This document shows positions 63,038 to 64,000 of a DNA stretch of 64,000 nt, piece after piece (within the stretch, counting starts at the first letter, position 1; every line of letters starts with the position of its first letter). Under the pieces are notes generated by a model. The model was given only the letters and a program-made list of their open reading frames with translations, did no database searches and was not told the DNA's origin. The stretch spans positions 248,001-312,000 of the forward strand of contig NZ_NHOT01000001.1 of assembly GCF_002197755.1 (NCBI RefSeq), written 5' to 3'. The position numbers were made by a program, and so were the translations under genes. Source of the DNA: Pedobacter sp. AJM. Lineage in GTDB: Bacteria > Bacteroidota > Bacteroidia > Sphingobacteriales > Sphingobacteriaceae.

Positions 63038-63216
63038 AATTTCTTTAGAATTTTGATTGTTCAAATGTAGGGAAAAAAGGCGGAAAGCTGAAGGATCAAC
63101 TGTTTAAGGCTAGGGCTGAAATGACAATTTTACATTGAAAGTGTATTGCAAAAGGTTACTTTCTAATTCATTTTTAATCCTGCAGAAAAACAATCAAAAG
63201 TTAGAGATGAATTCTT

Positions 63217-63882
63217 TTAAATCAGTTCGTTTTGAAGTATAAATGCTTTTGCATGAACAAAGCTGAGGAATAATTCATCGGCTATTTTAAGTTTAAGATG
63301 CGCCCTTACATTATTTTGAATGGCGTAACAGGTAATCCCGGCGGCCTTTGCTGATTTAACACCATTTACCGTATCTTCAAAAACCAGGCATTCATCTTGC
63401 TGTAAACCAAGCCGTTCTACACACACATTATAACTTTCGGGATCTGGTTTGCTTTTGCTGACATCCGTCCTGGTAATAAACAATTTGAAATATTTTGCCA
63501 GGCCGTTGCGTTCGAAAACAGCTTCTACATCTACCCTGGGGCTTGCCGTTACCACTGCGAGTGTAAGTCCTTTCTCATAAAAATATTGAACAAACTCCAG
63601 GGCAAAAGGCATAAGACTGATGTCTTTCGTTTTAAATCCTTCGTAGGTAAGGTGCTCCCGTCTAGCAATGAAATCTGTTAAATCGGCATCAATTTTATAC
63701 CGCTCTATTAAGGTCTTCGCATTTTGAGGCAAAGGAATCCCGGCGTAATTGGTTAGCCAGTCTTTAAGTTCAAGCGTTACACCATAAGGAAGCAAAAACT
63801 CATTCCAGCAATTGAAATGAAACTTTTCAGAATCAATCAAAGTCCCATCTAAATCAAACAACAATGCTTTTATTTTACTCAT
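63217..63882 (-). CDS. HAD family phosphatase, beta-phosphoglucomutase-like subfamily
   Basis: The 221-residue protein has FDLDGTLIDSEKFHF (residues 9-23), motif II VVTAS, motif III K in SKSKPDPESY, and motif IV VFEDTVNGVKSAKAAGI. The cap insertion after motif I is the helical C1 type. Compared with the starch-locus PgmB it lacks the GVSR-type substrate loop, and the DGT (not DGV) motif favours a phosphatase. The substrate is unknown. It stands alone. Confidence 0.88.
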   Translation of the reverse strand: MSKIKALLFDLDGTLIDSEKFHFNCWNEFLLPYGVTLELKDWLTNYAGIPLPQNAKTLIERYKIDADLTDFIARREHLTYEGFKTKDISLMPFALEFVQYFYEKGLTLAVVTASPRVDVEAVFERNGLAKYFKLFITRTDVSKSKPDPESYNVCVERLGLQQDECLVFEDTVNGVKSAKAAGITCYAIQNNVRAHLKLKIADELFLSFVHAKAFILQNELI

Positions 63883-64000
63883 TTTATTTTTATTAACTAA
63901 TTCCCTTATCGTTAAGAGGCTACAATAGAGAGGTCATTTTTGCGAGGAGGAACGAGGAAGCAATCACCAATGGAGATTTCTTTTCTACTCCCAACTTTCA
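63883..64000. repeat. Partial interspersed repeat at window edge
   Basis: TGCGAGGAGGAACGAGGAAG followed by CAATC (about 63938-63962) matches a repeat wording I recall as dispersed in Bacteroidota and other genomes. No gene is visible before the window ends. Confidence 0.45.

Overview
The window comes from a Bacteroidota genome, most likely family Sphingobacteriaceae and close to Pedobacter. Evidence: SusC/SusD pairs, signal peptides ending in AQ, outer-membrane beta-barrel receptors with carboxypeptidase-like N-termini, TAnnTTTG-type promoter elements, a CrtYcd-type lycopene cyclase with CrtZ, and interspersed repeats I associate with this family. I worked from the sequence alone, so family names rest on motifs and remembered family features, not on searches.

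Layout. 1-3.7 kb: two tandem DUF2723 (GT117-type) membrane proteins, the first cut by the window edge. 3.8-4.95 kb: a REP-associated tyrosine transposase (RAYT) embedded in four ~140-bp units, each able to form four hairpins. 5-8 kb: accA and a secreted S10 serine peptidase, with repeat-rich spacers. 8.5-24.2 kb, all minus strand: a complete starch/maltodextrin locus. LacI regulator, two identical 18-bp palindromic operators, SusC, SusD, SusE, two GH13 enzymes, beta-phosphoglucomutase, GH65 maltose phosphorylase and an SLC45-type sugar transporter. The logic is: SusCDE capture and import maltodextrin, the GH13 enzymes cut it, the transporter moves maltose inward, the phosphorylase makes beta-glucose-1-phosphate and PgmB makes glucose-6-phosphate. 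24.5-31.2 kb: single-domain response regulator, DinB, DUF1349 protein, LuxR-type regulator, OmpA-family protein, AI-2E-type exporter and a small anchored protein. 31.4-35.3 kb: a light/stress set of SDR, MarR, phytoene synthase and an Fe-S (6-4) photolyase. 35.6-39.1 kb: hydrolase, secreted protein, SulP transporter.

39.3-45.9 kb is the accessory region. An AT-rich island lies between a truncated tRNA-Asn copy and three intact tRNA-Asn genes. It carries the remains of a class I lanthipeptide cluster: a precursor peptide with a double-glycine leader and a twin 14-residue Cys/Ser/Thr repeat, a TonB-dependent receptor, the N-terminal quarter of a LanB dehydratase, and, divergently, a frameshifted response regulator with a possible kinase remnant. 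The right border has been duplicated (436- and 599-bp offsets), and one duplicate carries the first bases of the neighbouring pfkB-type gene.

45.9-53.3 kb: PfkB kinase, a tightly coupled set (secreted protein, lycopene cyclase, cytochrome b5-like protein), divergent phytoene desaturase, a candidate small RNA, ECF sigma factor, MurB, CrtZ and a TetR regulator. With crtB at 32.9 kb, the window encodes phytoene to zeaxanthin; no crtW ketolase was seen. 53.4-59.1 kb: a TolC/MFP/RND efflux operon behind the TetR gene. 59.3-64 kb: a secreted protein of unknown function, a fucose-permease-like MFS protein, dihydrolipoyl dehydrogenase and a HAD phosphatase.
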